From assembly GCA_036897485.1 (NCBI GenBank), contig JAYMTF010000029.1:1-64000 (forward strand): a stretch of DNA of 64,000 bases, given 5' to 3'. Positions within the stretch are counted from its first letter, which is position 1. Each line of letters opens with the position of its first letter. Source of the DNA: Pelargonium nanum. Taxonomy: Eukaryota > Streptophyta > Magnoliopsida > Geraniales > Geraniaceae. Made by a program: the position numbers and the translations under genes. Below, in pieces: positions 1-12,939 of this stretch. The notes beneath the pieces were generated by a model. It ran no database searches, had not been told where the DNA came from, and worked only from the letters and a program-made list of their open reading frames with translations.

Positions 1-505
1 GCCAATTCATTTCCGATTTTTTATGGTGAATCACGAGACTTTAAAAAAAAATTCATAACGTTTGAACTTTTTGTTGTAACAACAGTAACAAGTATAGGTT
101 AGGCAATATTAACCTCTCTTTTTTTTTTTCTAGAAAATGAAATTTGTAAAACGTGACTTATTGGATAAATAATATTGAAGTGTAAGATACTTTGTGAGAT
201 ATTCAATTTGGGACCAAAAAGAAAAGAAATATCAAATGGAGGCCCATGCACTTTATTACCAGCTCAGCTGAAAAGAAGATATTTTGTAGAGTGGACCCCC
301 ACTTGTGACCTCCGCTCCGCCGTAATAATATCCTCCTCCATCCATTTCGCTCACACTACGTCTTTTGCTACTCACACTCTCATGCTTATCATGTGCTCAA
401 TCCCAAACCCACAGTCAAACAACATACAAGACCCACACTTTGTTCACTACCCACATTTCAAATTCTCAATTATTTGAACAATTTGTTTCATTGAGATCAT
501 TGATC

Positions 506-3500
506 ATGGAAAATACTCCGAAATCGGGAGATTCTGTCTCCTTGATGTCTCCGTGCGACGTCTGCAACTCTCGGCCGGCGGTTCTGCACTGCGCCGCCGA
601 CTCCGCGAAGCTCTGTTTGTCCTGTGACCAGCACGTTCACTCGGCCAACGCCCTGTCCCTCAAGCACCTCCGCTCGCAGATCTGCGACAACTGCCGAGCC
701 GAGCCCCCCCCCGTGCATCCCACCACCCCCGCGGGCGCCGAGCCCGCCTCGATTCGCTGCTCCACCGACAATCTCATGCTCTGCCGGGACTGCGATTGGG
801 ACTCCCACAACAGCTGCTCCGTTCCATCTTCTCACGACCGCACTCCGGTTGAGGGCTTCTCCGGCCGCCCTTCGCCGATGGAGCTAGCTTCTGTATTTGG
901 GTTTGATCTGAAATCTAAAATTTCCGCGAATTTAGATTCTGGGTCCGGCACGAATTTTCCTGACTTCGCGGTCCCGAGGGCCGATTCCTCTACCAAATTG
1001 GGGAATTCGAGGTGCGGCAAGATTAAGCACGAGGTGTTTGAGCAACTGGTGGAGATTGGGAAGAGGGATTTGATGAGAGTTGATGGAGATGAAGTTAAAT
1101 TGGAGAGTGGAAATGCTGAGGAACTGTTTTGGGAGCAAACACCATTTACATCTATGCTTATGTTTCCTGCAAATTCTGAGAATGGAAAAAGTGATGGAGT
1201 AGCTGAAGGAGATATGGTGTGGGATTACAATCCTGCATGTCAGGCTTCTCAGGTCTGTGTCCTCAACTTGCACTCTTACAAGGGTACCATAAAATATGCT
1301 AATAATGTCTTTTATATGATTACACATTGCTTTTATTGTATGTTAGATCTCAAGTTGTTTATGTGATCTTTGAGAAGTGTGTGAGTTTCATAGATTAATA
1401 GTGACCATGATAAGGGTATCATCAGATTTAGCCTTCACTTTTTTACTGTTACTGTTGCTTAAAATACATGAAATATGTCGTGTGAGGCCCAGTTTGTGTT
1501 TCATAGATACGATCCCTATGAAATTAATCTCATATCTGAGCGGCATGAACAATACTGATCATGCTCACAAGTTTTCATTTCCTTCTTGAGTCTAGTGTTT
1601 GTCTGTTATAACTTATGATCAAGAAACATATATAGAGTTGGTTTCACTAAAGGCAGGCCAGAGCGTCTCTGAAATTGAAAGGAGAAATCTGGTTCTCCAA
1701 CATTGTGTCATGTCATGTCTGTTTAGGACTGAATCCTAATGCACTATTGTACCCTCCTCCTTTTGTTAGGCGATTATCAGTGGTGATTGGAACCAGCGAG
1801 TCAGTAACCTTGTAGTTTGCATGCCCGTTTGCAGGGCTCAATGAAAACTGCCCATTAGTTTTTGAGTTTGGACTTTGGAGTGTGGTTGTTTTTACCATTG
1901 TTTCTTGACTTGCATAACGAATGTAAATTGCTTTTGGGACTATCAGAATTAAAAAGTAGTGGGCTTGTATAATAATTTATCCATCCCAAAATGAGTGTCT
2001 TGGCCTCTTTTTGGAGAAAAAAACAGAATAGTTTTTTTTTTTAATGCAGAAAAATTAAGAATAGTTAGTTTTGTACATTCTCTCTTGTATCCTATTAGCA
2101 TCTGTTGTAACAAACTCAAGGAATACTAACTAACTTATTGTAGGGATACTATAGGTGCATAACTAGTTTTCTTTTTTGAGAAAAAATAAGAATAGTTAAT
2201 ATTGTACATTCCCTCTTGTATCCCATGGGTATCTATTGTAACAAAGTCAAGGGGTACTAACCAACTTATTGTAGGGATACTACTGATAGGGCACTCAATT
2301 TAGGACAAAAATTCAAGGGAAACATGACACTCATTTTGGGACTATTATTTTTATGATCAACTCAATGTCTTGGGAGATTCAAGAAGTTTGTAACGATCTA
2401 GTTTTCATGGATTGAAATTTTGTAGTTTTACTTCATTGAGTCAAGAATTGGGTTCATTTGGGAAAATCAAAAGATTGATATATTGAATAGTCAACTTGAT
2501 ACATGAAGAAGTAATATAGTTTGCTTTGAACAGTACATCTGCTAATTGACCTAAATATTGTGAATCTTCAACTTTGGCCCTACAGATGTGGGATCTTCAT
2601 TTGGGAAAATCAAAAGATTGTGAATCAGTTATTCCACAAGATGCGAAATATGCTGCAAAGATTCCAGGTTTTACTATCAAGAATTACAATGACCTCACTA
2701 CAGAAACTTTTTCGGTAACTAGAAAAGTTTTACAAGACACATATGAGATGAATGATCATTCCACAATTAGTGAGGATATATCATCAAACCTTGTAAGTCA
2801 CACTCTGACTGCTGTTAGATCTTGATATGAAATACACATCTTGCTACCAAGTGCACAGTGATACTTAAGCTGCTAATGGGTTTATTTTGTGACCTGTAAG
2901 AACCTTTACCTTTCTTAATTAATTATCGTAAGAGCACGTGCAAAGTGTATTGGTGCTTGAATAACGAAATTATTGGAGAAATTGCTTTGCTGTCCAGTTG
3001 GATGGGAACAACTAAAGCATACACAAGACCGAATCAAACCACACTTTTGCTGGGCAGTTTGGTTCGATTTGGTTTGACGATTTGGGTTACACACCCAACT
3101 AGACATTAGATCATAAGAAATTGAACCTGATATTATCACATAAAAAATGAAAAAAAAAAACAAAATTACTTGTTTGGTTTGATACTTTGAGCGTGAGAGT
3201 TGAGTTGAGATTGTTGTTTTACTGAGATGCGGAGTTGTTGGCTGTTGCGTTTGAAATTTAGAGGTCTAAAGCTTTGAAGTTTTGTTGTTGCTTTGCTGCT
3301 TTTTATACGTTTTACTGGGTTATAATTTTATGCTTTCAACTTTGTGGCTTTGTGTTGTGTGTGTGTGACTAGATTTTGTTTGCAATGAGAAACACAGATA
3401 CACAATAGAGATTAGAGACTAATGGCATCAAGGGGTGAGGGTGGTGGTGTTACTAAAATATCCCTTAGTAAGTGACATTTTTCGCTCTGCGTGGTCTAAA

Positions 3501-4342
3501 TCCATGAAATCACTGAAACTTTTATAGCTCAAATTTGACAGAATTTGTTCTTCACTGCGCAGTTGTTTGTCTCTTGGGTCCATAAAATAGTTGTAACACT
3601 CTTATCCAGTCATTTGATTCATTCAGTTTCATCTGAAGCGTGTGGTTAGCTTTAGTCTCGATAGTTCATTCTGTAACAACATTATCTATCAACAGTCTTG
3701 CAATTGAAGCTTTAAATTGATCAAACATCTAAGGCAGGGCATGATTTTATCAAATGGCCTCAGTATAGCATCCATTTGTGTGTTTGTGTGTTTGGTTTCT
3801 TTTTCCTTTTAATGTGACAAAACGACAGGAAAGACGCTATTTGTAGAACCAAAGATTTGTGGTTATGTAATTAATTTTACAAATATCACATATTCTTCCC
3901 GGGTTGTATTTGGGACAATTTGCAGAATAAATCAAACCCACCATTGTCATCAGAGAGCAGGTTGGTCCAAACTGACAAGGTCAATATATTACATAGCCAG
4001 ATCACAGACCAGTCTTCCTTGGCTATAAGTGAGACTGCAGAAGAAACAAAATCAAAGGCAGACATGGAAATGATGGCACAGAACAGAGGCAATGCCATGT
4101 TACGCTACAAGGAAAAGAAAAAGGCTCGAAGGTATATATGATTCCTAGTTATTTCTATCTTGTTACATCATACATATACCTTTCACCTATTGCTAGGGTA
4201 TGAGTAGAACAATATCCTTATTGATCAGTAAATGGTGTTATATACTTTGAACAGATATGAAAAACACATCCGTTATGAGTCAAGGAAGGCCAGTGCAGAT
4301 ACCAGAAAGCGTGTGAAAGGTCGATTTGTGAAGGCAATTTGA
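506..4342 (+). CDS. CONSTANS-like B-box/CCT transcription regulator (COL13-15 type)
   Basis: Four exons: 506-1252, 2586-2792, 3926-4131, 4255-4342; the joined frame gives 415 residues. B-box 1 covers about residues 17-55 with ligands C17, C20, C29, C37, C40, H45 and H54. B-box 2 starts at C60 and C63. A CCT domain lies at about residues 371-413 and is split by the last intron. Two N-terminal B-boxes plus a C-terminal CCT domain define CONSTANS-like nuclear regulators, and the four-exon plan with short acidic middle exons fits the COL13/14/15 group (light and photoperiod responses; from family knowledge). The start at 506 is the first in-frame ATG. A short out-of-frame upstream ORF runs from 380 to about 475. 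Oddity: the first loop of B-box 2 has 21 residues instead of about 8. Exon 1 is much more GC-rich than its surroundings. Confidence 0.92.
2054..2283. repeat. Imperfect tandem duplication in the first intron of the COL gene
   Basis: Two copies of about 98 bp, at roughly 2054-2152 and 2186-2283, share most bases, including a phrase reading TTATTGTAGGGATACTA at their right ends. Neither copy holds an open frame. It lies wholly inside intron 1. Confidence 0.75.
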
Positions 4343-6000
4343 ATTCTATGATGAGCTGCTTCCCGTGGATGAGAACCCAGATCTCCCCATTTTTCAAGCA
4401 CTAATATTGACTGCAAGAATAGTTCCGTTGGGATTCGATCTGTGTGTATATAGCTGAAAATTTGAGTAGTAAATTTGTTTCTATCTTTGATCGGTGTCTG
4501 TAACTTCTTTTTTTTTCCTTTGAAGATCGTGAAGTTATGGAATTAAACTAGTGCATTGAAACTTGAATATATGTGTATATATAGATTGCTAATTGTTTTG
4601 AAGTTGGTGTGAATCAATGTTGCATGGATGCATCCAAGTGCTGTGCATTATTGTAACTTGTTTCCCAATCCAAGGTCTTTAAGATCCTACAGAAAGTGAG
4701 AAATGGTTGGCAGTTGCGAAGCATAATTGTTTGGTATGGGATTGGGAATGGGAAGTGTAGGATCATCCATGAACCAGCCTGTATCTTCTTCTTGGTAACA
4801 TGATACGCTTCTGCACCTAGGAAGGTGTTCAGTTCCTTTCCTTGGTAACAACAATAATTCATACCAGATGAGATGGTTTCTAGTTTATTAACAACGTTGC
4901 TGAGTTGACTCTAGATCCAAAACTTAAACCTCTATTCAATTGGTTGAACAAATGGTTGTTTAAGAAGATATCATTAATAATTCAGAAACTTTTGTTACAT
5001 GTACGCTTTGGTACATGGTAATTCAATGTATCAGTTTGCACCAATCAAGGTGGGAACTACACCGATAATTGTTTACAAGTCTAGTACTCGCTTGTTCCTA
5101 AAATAAGTTTTTTGTTTGTCTTGTATTTTTATCTCAAAATCCGAGCATTTTTCATTTCTAGAAAGTGAGTTATAGAATGAAAGTAAAAAAATCCAATTTA
5201 AATTTTGTGTTTCGACATAATTTGGTACTTGAACTTTGTATATAAGTTGTAGGGGCAGAGACTATTTAGCGTTTAAAAAAGTTTAAGGATTTGGTCGAAA
5301 CGCGAAAATTTAGGGACCAAATTGAGTCTTTTTTCTAGAATGAACTATCAATAACATCCATATAACAAGTTAGTATATTATGAGTTTGTAGACATGCTCA
5401 TAGAAATTCAAAAGTAATTGTACAATACTAACTTCACCTTAATTATTTTCAAAACAGAAACAAAACACTCATTTTGGAGACAAAGAGTGTATTATTTGCT
5501 GAGTATATTAAACCGATTATACCTCCAAAGCAATGAACAACTATTTTTAATTTTTTATCAGTTGAAGTACACAATAAAAATAGCTTTACGGTCTCTCGAA
5601 GTGTGTTGAACAAAGAGTCATTCCCTAGGCAAGTAGGCATACAACTTACCCTAATTTATGGAGATAAATTTTATTGGATTAAATGGTCCATTCAAATTAA
5701 GGCCTAATAGGCAATAGCCGACATGAAAATCTTCCATTTGAAATTGGGAATGGAATGCTTTGATATAACTGTAAGTAACTGAAATCTGAAGATTGAAATC
5801 TGAAAAGGCGATATGAAGCAGATGAAGGGCTGAGATTACATGGGAGATATCGTTGGTTGGCCCACCAAAGAGATAACGACAGTTGTCAAACAGTCCAGCT
5901 ATACAAATTGTCTTGCTTCCCAAGTCACGTGCTCTACTGTATCAACTTGTATGTTCAATCATAAGAAAATTGAGATACAGAAATGGTGGGAAGGGCATAT
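4343..6000. other. Intergenic gap between COL and BRO1-domain genes
   Basis: Holds the 3' end of the COL transcript and the BRO1-gene promoter. The 5220-5335 stretch resembles the common plant repeat text about a quantity 'ggaccaaattgag', probably a decayed MITE fragment. No coding region or RNA gene was recognised. Confidence 0.5.
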
Positions 6001-6204
6001 ACTGTAATTTTAAATTCTGAAATAATCGCGACGACTTCTACGCCTCCTCCGCCATGTGAGATATGCCTCGGTCCCAGCAAAGCTTCCTGTTTCCAGATTC
6101 TTCTCTCTCTCTCCTCAGATCAGATGGACAAACAAATCTACTTGCTATTTCAACCTGGAACGAAGCTTCATAGATCATCACTCTCGCTTCTCTTCTCTGT
6201 CACT

Positions 6205-6398
6205 GTGAGCAATCTCTGCTTAATTAACTGTCTCCTTCCATTTTATATCTCTGATGCCAATTATTGTGCCTGATTGTCCCTTCTGTTTGTGCCATTGATA
6301 TTCACTGCAACTCCACTTTTTTACTCATGCTCTGTTTTATTCTGTTTTCTCTGCCAATATAAATGGCATACTAACTGTTCGATGAATGTCCTGTGTAG
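6205..6398 (+). other. Leader (5' UTR) intron of the BRO1-domain gene
   Basis: A GT donor at 6205 (CACTGTGAGC context) and a TAG acceptor ending at 6398 bracket a T-rich stretch just 36 bp before the start codon. The upstream leader exon would contain the CT-rich tract near 6100. Inferred from splice signals only. Confidence 0.55.
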
Positions 6399-6434
6399 GA
6401 TGCTATGCACGAAACCAGTCCCCAGTGAAAGAAA

Positions 6435-9193
6435 ATGGGGTGCACTGCTTCTGTGTATGCGGTTGGGAGGAGGAAGAAGAGATTGAGTGTCCCGGAGATG
6501 GTTGTTTTTGTTCCGTCCATGAGAATTCCGGTACAATCTGATCTTCAAAGACCGCTTAAAGGCCTAATTCCGAGGGATCTTGTTGATAAGTTGTGTTCTC
6601 TTCGGAATCAGATTGCTCTGGTGGCTCAAGATACAGGTGTGGAACTGATTTTTTCCTTCTTTTCATATTGATTTTGCTGATTTTTGGGGATAAAAAATGT
6701 GTTGTACTGAATTTACATGATCTACTATCTCAAACTGGAACTTGAACTTAACTGGTTTTTGATTAGTGGACTTTGATTTTAGCATTTCCATTATCAAAAC
6801 TGAAGATGTATTCAGATTTTCTTGAATGTCCTTTCTATTTGTAAGCATCAAAATTGAGTGGTTTGTGTGGAATTCGTTCTTTTGAACTGCAATTCTAGCT
6901 CTTGCAGATGGATCTGCTATCACTGAATTACGACGTGCACTCGAGGAGTACCTGTCTGTTTTAATCGGGCTCACTAAGAAAGGTTCTCAGACTCTTGTCT
7001 CCCTCTCACATACGCACTAGCTAAAGCACAGCACACTCTCTATGTTTGATTCTGAAATGTATTGTTCAAATGTGTAACAGAAAATGGTCTAGAGGAATTT
7101 GTGGAATTCAAGTGGAAAAATCTCGAGGATGGCAAAGAAGTGAGATGATCAGAAACTTCAAACTTGTTTAATCATACTTCTGTGGATATTTATAGTCTAT
7201 TAATCGATATTGAAATTTGATGAGCAGGAGATATGTGTAGCAAACTCCTGGTTTGAAATACTATCAGTTATTCACATGTTGGCTGTGCTGACAATGTCAG
7301 AGGCTAACTCTTTGATGATCCCCAAGGATTACTCGGGCTCTGGTTTAAGGATCGTGTCAACAGGTTTGTTTTCTTATCCATTTGGCTTTACATTTTGATA
7401 CATAAAAATAAATCTTTCATGAAGCCAACTCCATATTTGATGACAAAAGGTTTAGCCCCCCATTAATCATGTACTCCCCCTACCACTAGATTGCAAGAGG
7501 GAAGCTGTAGATTTATTGCTCAAGGCTGCTGGGTTCTTGGAGTTTTGTATCCGGAATATATTGGTTCGCATACCCTCAGATATCAAGTATGCAACTGAAT
7601 CACATGAATCCACTCGTGCTTATATTAAAGTTTCATATCAATTTATGTTCTTCACAATTAATGATGCGTGTATTTGCAGGGAGAGGTTGCCAAAAGATTT
7701 GCAGGATGGCGTGCTGGAGGCTCTTTCTATTCAAGCCCTAGGGCAGGTACTTAGAACTCAAATTTTGTGGAATTAGTTGTAATTTGATTATGTTACAAGC
7801 ACAAGATAGCTGGTAGTTTATATTTACTATAAAATAGATCAGCAAAAGAAAATTATAAAGCCAGATACTTATATTGGTCAGCGAGCTGTATTGTCTTTAT
7901 GTAGACATATCACCCAAGCTCATTGACCGTAAACTTAAACAACAAAGTTCCTTTTCTTTTCTACAAAAAATATATTAGCACATGTTTTGGTTACCATGGA
8001 AAAAGACATAAAAGGTACTGGAATAATCAAAATTTGAAAGCTAGCATAGAGATGAATTAACATACAATTTTGCTGATCGTGATGCATGAACAACAGGGAA
8101 CTGAAATTCAACTTGGACTGGCCGTTGAAAGTCAGAAGGCTAATTTATCAGTGAAAAGAAGGTTGGCGTGTGAACAACTTACCTATTTTAGTCAGGTCTG
8201 TGTTTATGTTCTAATCTGCTACCAGACTAGTTTCTAATTCTTATCTGTCCCTTTTTACTTGTCTTTTGATGGGTGAAGTTTTGATAATCTGTTAATCGAC
8301 AGAACTCACAGGCAACTGATAATTTTCACAAGATTAACACAACTGCATTTCTCATTGCTCATGACATTGTGTCTTCCTGCTTTGTTTGATCAGGCACATT
8401 ACTGCTTGTCAGGATGTGATACCAACTACGGGTATGCAAAAAAGCTGGTCTGGTTCATTAAATGGAAGTTTATCGAAGCAAAGGTAGCACTACATTGAAT
8501 ATCTGATCTAGAAACACTGTTCACTGCATCCATTTAATCAGTTATCTGATTCAACCTCTTTGATATAATCAGGCTGCAGCTTACTACTACCACGGTCTGT
8601 TTGTCGACAAGGGCAATGAACCATCATCTCATATTGGTGCCGTTTGTTGTTTCCTTGCCGCAGAAGAACTTCTACAAGAGAGCAAAAAGGCATGCTTAAC
8701 CTTTTGTCTTGCAGCTCCTGTGACCAGGTTGCTTTTAAATCTGCAATTTTGGACATATAATTGTTTGTTTTCTCTTACTGCCCCTTTTTTCACACTCACA
8801 TTTCTTTTTACAAGGGCTTCTCCACTCTGGGGTGCCATGAAGCATTTACATCAGAAAATTCCTGAAGTTGCATCGAGGAAGTCTCAGATGTATGGCTACC
8901 TATTGGAAGAAGAGAAGTAGGGTTTCCTTCCTTCCTTTCCCTTGTTTTTGATCTTGAGCTTATTTTACTTGTCACTTGGATATATACAAGTTTATGTGAA
9001 CCTACTGAATTGCTTACCTTGCAGGGCTCTCCAAGCATTGCCTGACCTACCAGATTTTCAACTATCATTAAGACCAGATGACATTGAAATGCCTGAAATG
9101 GACCCATCCTGGGACAGTGAAATGTGGGAAACCCAGAGCCAGACCTTAAAAGAGCACCTCAAGGATTATGAAGATGAGATTGTAACCAAATAA
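6435..9193 (+). CDS. BRO1-like domain protein, probably membrane-anchored
   Basis: Eleven exons: 6435-6636, 6908-6982, 7081-7139, 7228-7363, 7490-7586, 7680-7746, 8097-8195, 8394-8483, 8573-8727, 8815-8916, 9025-9193; 416 residues. It matches the plant 'endosomal targeting BRO1-like domain' family (Arabidopsis At1g73390 type, from memory) over the whole length, with the family phrases VFVPSMRIPVQSDLQR near the start, KRRLACEQLTYFSQAHYCLS in the middle and KSQMYGYLLEEEKALQALP near the end. BRO1 domains bind ESCRT-III in endosomal sorting; for this plant branch the partner is not established. The N-terminus MGCTAS fits N-myristoylation at Gly2 with palmitoylation at Cys3, suggesting membrane anchoring (inference). 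It converges with the CASP-like gene, with 721 bp between the two stop codons. Confidence 0.92.
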
Positions 9194-9914
9194 CAGCTCT
9201 TCTACAACACTTTTTGCTATGACAACAAAGGATATGTAATTCTGTTTTTTCCCATCAAAAACTCAATTACATTCTCTTACAAGCTTACTATATATTACCA
9301 GAGATGTCAATATTGTGACTCATGACTCATGAGTGTGTATCAAATTGTTCAGTTAATATATTGCGGCTCCATTGACATTAACACTCGAAATGGAAAGATC
9401 CGTTCAACACGCAGGGACTAATATTAGAATCCCTGCAAATTGGTTCATTGGGATGATGGGAACTTCCTACTGGACAGCTTTGGCCTATTATATGGGTGAA
9501 GTGGGGGCTTGCTTTTTCTTGAATCAAATCCTGATAATGGTGGGTCATCTTATTTGATAGCTTTTGTAGAATTAAGGAGATTTTTTCTTTTGTGGTACAA
9601 GTAGTTGAGTGAAAGGTAGATAGTAAGTAACCATAACCACAGTCCCATACTGGAATTGATGAAAGTTGGTGAACACTTCACTCTATTTCTCAATCAAACA
9701 GAGTCTTTGAATACCAAACACATTCATTTCACATATATGAACAAAAGGGTACAACACAAGTGCATCCAAAACCAAAAAACAAACACATCACATCTAAGAG
9801 AGGGTCCATAGGTAGACCCTATTTGATCTAATGCTTTCATCTTCCTAGTACTACTACTAGTCTACTACTACTATATATTTTGTTAGGCTTGGTGGTAGAT
9901 CTAGTGGGTGATTT

Positions 9915-10813
9915 TCATTCACCAATTTGGGGCCTTGACATGAGTTTATAGGCAGATAGGACTGTGAGGGAGAAGTAGCAAAAGAAAGCCAAGTAAGCAA
10001 ACACAGAAGACACCAACATTTTGAGACAGAACTTGGTCACTTTGTCACAAATGGCAATCCACCCAGACTTCTCTTGTCCATACTGACCCACATACCCAAT
10101 AGCAGTTGCAGCTGCACATCCAGACATCATCAACACCACCATCACCTGAAATCATAACACATGATCATATGATCAATCAAAAAACAAATGATGTCTCTTA
10201 ATTTTAATACACAGATGGGATCAAAGTCACGTTCACAAAACGACAGCTGCTGACATGAAATCTGAACAGCAAGTTGCAATTTTGACAACAACCCTTTTCC
10301 TCATTTTTCTTCTTATAATACAAGTTGAAAAACGAAGAAAGCGAAATCAAATTAAATTACGAAATTGCTTACGAGATCGTGCAAGAACAGAAGAAAGTTG
10401 TTCTTGAGCTGCGACACCGAACGGTTCGTGAGATACACAAACAGAAGAGAAAACAGGGAAGAAGTAGCCACCGCAGCATCAACAACCAGCAAGTACCTGT
10501 AAAAAAAATTGAATTTTTTTTTTGAAAATTGAAGGTCGATTCAAGTGAAAACTGAAAAAAAAAAAACAGATGGGTTGTTTAATTACTTGAGGGCAGAGGA
10601 GTAGGTGTAGCGAGCGGTGAGGTCGAATCCGAACATGGTGATGGTCTGGTTGCTGGTGACCATTACAGAGATAGAGACCAATGTGAAGGCGATGGCTAAA
10701 ACCCTCAGACCGAATTGGGTCGTCACGAAACTCCTCTGCGAAAGGATTGCGATTGACGAGAGTGCCAAGGTGTTGTCTTTCGATGAATTTTGCTCTGTGG
10801 CCATCGACGCCAT
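9915..10813 (-). CDS. CASP-like membrane protein, subfamily 1 (probably 1F type)
   Basis: Three exons on the minus strand: 10813-10587, 10496-10373, 10145-9915; 193 residues, the usual length for CASPL1 proteins. Four hydrophobic segments are visible: one starting near residue 30 (FGLRVLAIAFTLVSISVMV), one in exon 2 (YLLVVDAAVATSSLFSLLFV), one at the start of exon 3 (VMVVLMMSGCAAATAIGYVG) and one near the end (MLVSSVFAYLAFFCYFSLTVL). The GYVGQYGQEKSGWIAIC loop before the last segment is typical of the family's second extracellular loop. CASP and CASP-like proteins are plasma-membrane scaffolds, some marking cell-wall deposition sites. The role of this member cannot be told from sequence. Two in-frame ATGs lie at the start; the outer one is used here. 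A broken paralogue sits about 1.6 kb away on the same strand. Confidence 0.9.
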
Positions 10814-11988
10814 TTCTGAGAAGAGAAGAGGAGAAAATGGGTTGTTTGTTTATAGTTGGATTTTTAGCATTTAATTGATGAAAAAGAAGGTACAAACACA
10901 GTAAAGAAAGCAAGTGTCCATGACTTGTACTTATTCATTTCTCATTGATTGAAGTATCAATGGAGATGGGCCGAGTTCTCAGAAGGCCCAATTCAATCAT
11001 TTGCTTTATTTATTATTTTCTGAAACATCAACCTTAGATTTTTGTTTTGGTGTGTGTATTTAAATGCAATATTGGACTAGATCATAAAAAGTTAGAGGAA
11101 ATAATTGGGTGTGATGTCTCATTCAGAAAACTGTAACTTTACTTTCATTTTGCAATTGAATGGTCGAACTGATATAAGGAATTTAGGAGTCCAAGCTACT
11201 TTTTATAGACTTTATTTGTTAGGTTTAGATATTAAATTTGATTATAATATATTAACTTAGAAATATATAAGGCAATATTCAAAAGTCAAGAAATAGGGTT
11301 CATCTAAGCTCTAAAACACACGATTTATTCCTACGGTATGATGACGTATTCTTATGAAATGAACCTAGATGTCGTATTCACTTGTCATGACGTCCATGTG
11401 CCCCATTGAGGTCTATGAAGCCATCTTATGGGAACATTTCTTTCAATATCACATACAAGCTTGCTGGTCCATGATGCCACCTCGCAAGAAAACAACAAAA
11501 AAAAGGGTGCCCAATCCACCTCTCAGTTAAGTATAGTATCTATTCTCTATTTCGATAGTCCACTAGTGACGTGTTTTAAGAAGAGATTTTTAAGCTAGTT
11601 TTGTACTTTGTCAATCGTTTTGCAGATCGATTAGGGTGATGCTTTGGTTGAGCTCGCATGCACTATGAGAGCTGCGAGATCTTATGCACTGTGAGATCTT
11701 TTTGTGTTGCTTTACAGCAATAACACACACCAATTCCTCCATCTCAAAATAAGCGTACTCTTACATTTTTTTTCTTTTATAATAAGTTAGTTATGTATGA
11801 ATTGCTAATTATACTCTTATAATAAGTTAGTTAGTTAGTTAGTACTCTCAAGTTTTTATAAAAATACTTAATGGTAACCAACTTCTCTTTAATATTTCTG
11901 ACATTTATTTTGGCCTTCTTCTTTTTGCAATTTATGGCAACTTCGAAACCTAATTAGAAAAAGAGGAAAATGAATATAAGCCAAGATT

Positions 11989-12145
11989 TTTTTGGCTTAG
12001 GCTAAGCCAAACCAATGAGGTGATGACACCTCATTAAAATTCCATACCCACCCAAGTGAATTGGTGGGAGCGGAGCGACCCGCCCGGATCCGAAAATTTT
12101 AATGCGGTGTCACCACCTCATTAATGGCTTAGCCTAAACCAAAAA
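11989..12145. mobile_element. MITE with long terminal inverted repeats
   Basis: The two ends form an imperfect inverted repeat about 53 bp long: the left arm starts TTTTTGGCTTAGGCTAAGCC and the right arm reads the same in reverse complement with few changes, including a shared GAGGTG.TGACACC block. The short middle is GC-rich. Total length is about 157 bp. No open frame. The target duplication is not clear, so the superfamily is open. Confidence 0.75.
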
Positions 12146-12394
12146 TTAATTGGCTTAGACTCCCCTTCCTCATAAATGTTTTAGATAAGTTTATTTGACA
12201 AAAATTGAGAAGATAAAAACACACTTTTAAAACTGGAGAAACTGTAAATTGTCAACAATATGTATTATGAATTTACATCTTAATCAAAACTGAGGAACCT
12301 GCAAGAAACTAAACTTTAATGGGTTGCTTCAATTTAAAGAGTAAATAACCTCTCCAACTTGTCATTTACAACACTAGCATCAATGTCTTGTTGG

Positions 12395-12909
12395 TGTGGT
12401 GATGGAGAAGTGGATTTGTAGGCAGAAATTAATGAAAGTGAGAACCAAAAAGCAAGAAGGCCAAGTTAGCAAACACAAGAGAAACCAAAATTCAATCAAT
12501 TTGCTCTTGTGGCCCAATTGCAACCCTAAATGGTTTGTTTAAAGATAAAGGATCAAAGAGATCAGTGTAAAAACAGACACCACAGCATTCACAATCAGCA
12601 AGAACCTGTACGTAACATAAACATATATTTTGGATTTGAAGTGATTATATAATTAGAAAATTTAATTAATTAATTAATTAGGTGCGTACTTAAATGCATG
12701 TGATTGGGTATAGGTGGCTGTTTGCGTGAGACCCATGACGCTGGTGGTTTGGTCGCTGGTCACCAAAACAGAGATCGATACCAATGTGAAGATAACGGCT
12801 AAAAACCTGAGAATGACTTGCGTCACAAGCAATGTAGGACTTGTTTTCTGTGATTCAGATTTGGCACCTTCTTGCTCGGTGGCTCGGTGCTCATCTCCAC
12901 AGAGGCCAT
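12395..12909 (-). pseudogene. Broken CASP-like paralogue
   Basis: Read on the minus strand, the segment matches the intact CASP-like gene exon by exon. The first hydrophobic segment and following loop (VILRFLAVIFTLVSISVLVT, then SDQTTSVMGL) lie at about 12690-12835. A second-exon match begins near 12605 (FLLIVNAVVSVFTLISLILY), and a last-segment match is near 12400-12470. The ATG at 12909 is out of frame with the first hydrophobic segment, a stop follows the second, and the end of exon 2, the second intron and the start of exon 3 are missing as one deletion. It is a host-gene duplicate that has decayed. Confidence 0.82.
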
Positions 12910-12939
12910 TGATGAGAACAAATAAACCTAATAACTAGG

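Noticed and set aside
380-475. Upstream ORF of 31 codons before the COL start
   Set aside because: Without a mapped transcript start it may lie outside the mRNA, and the peptide has no recognised conserved form.
497-1327. Minus-strand open frames opposite COL exon 1
   Set aside because: They are shadows of the GC-rich coding exon and have no family resemblance.
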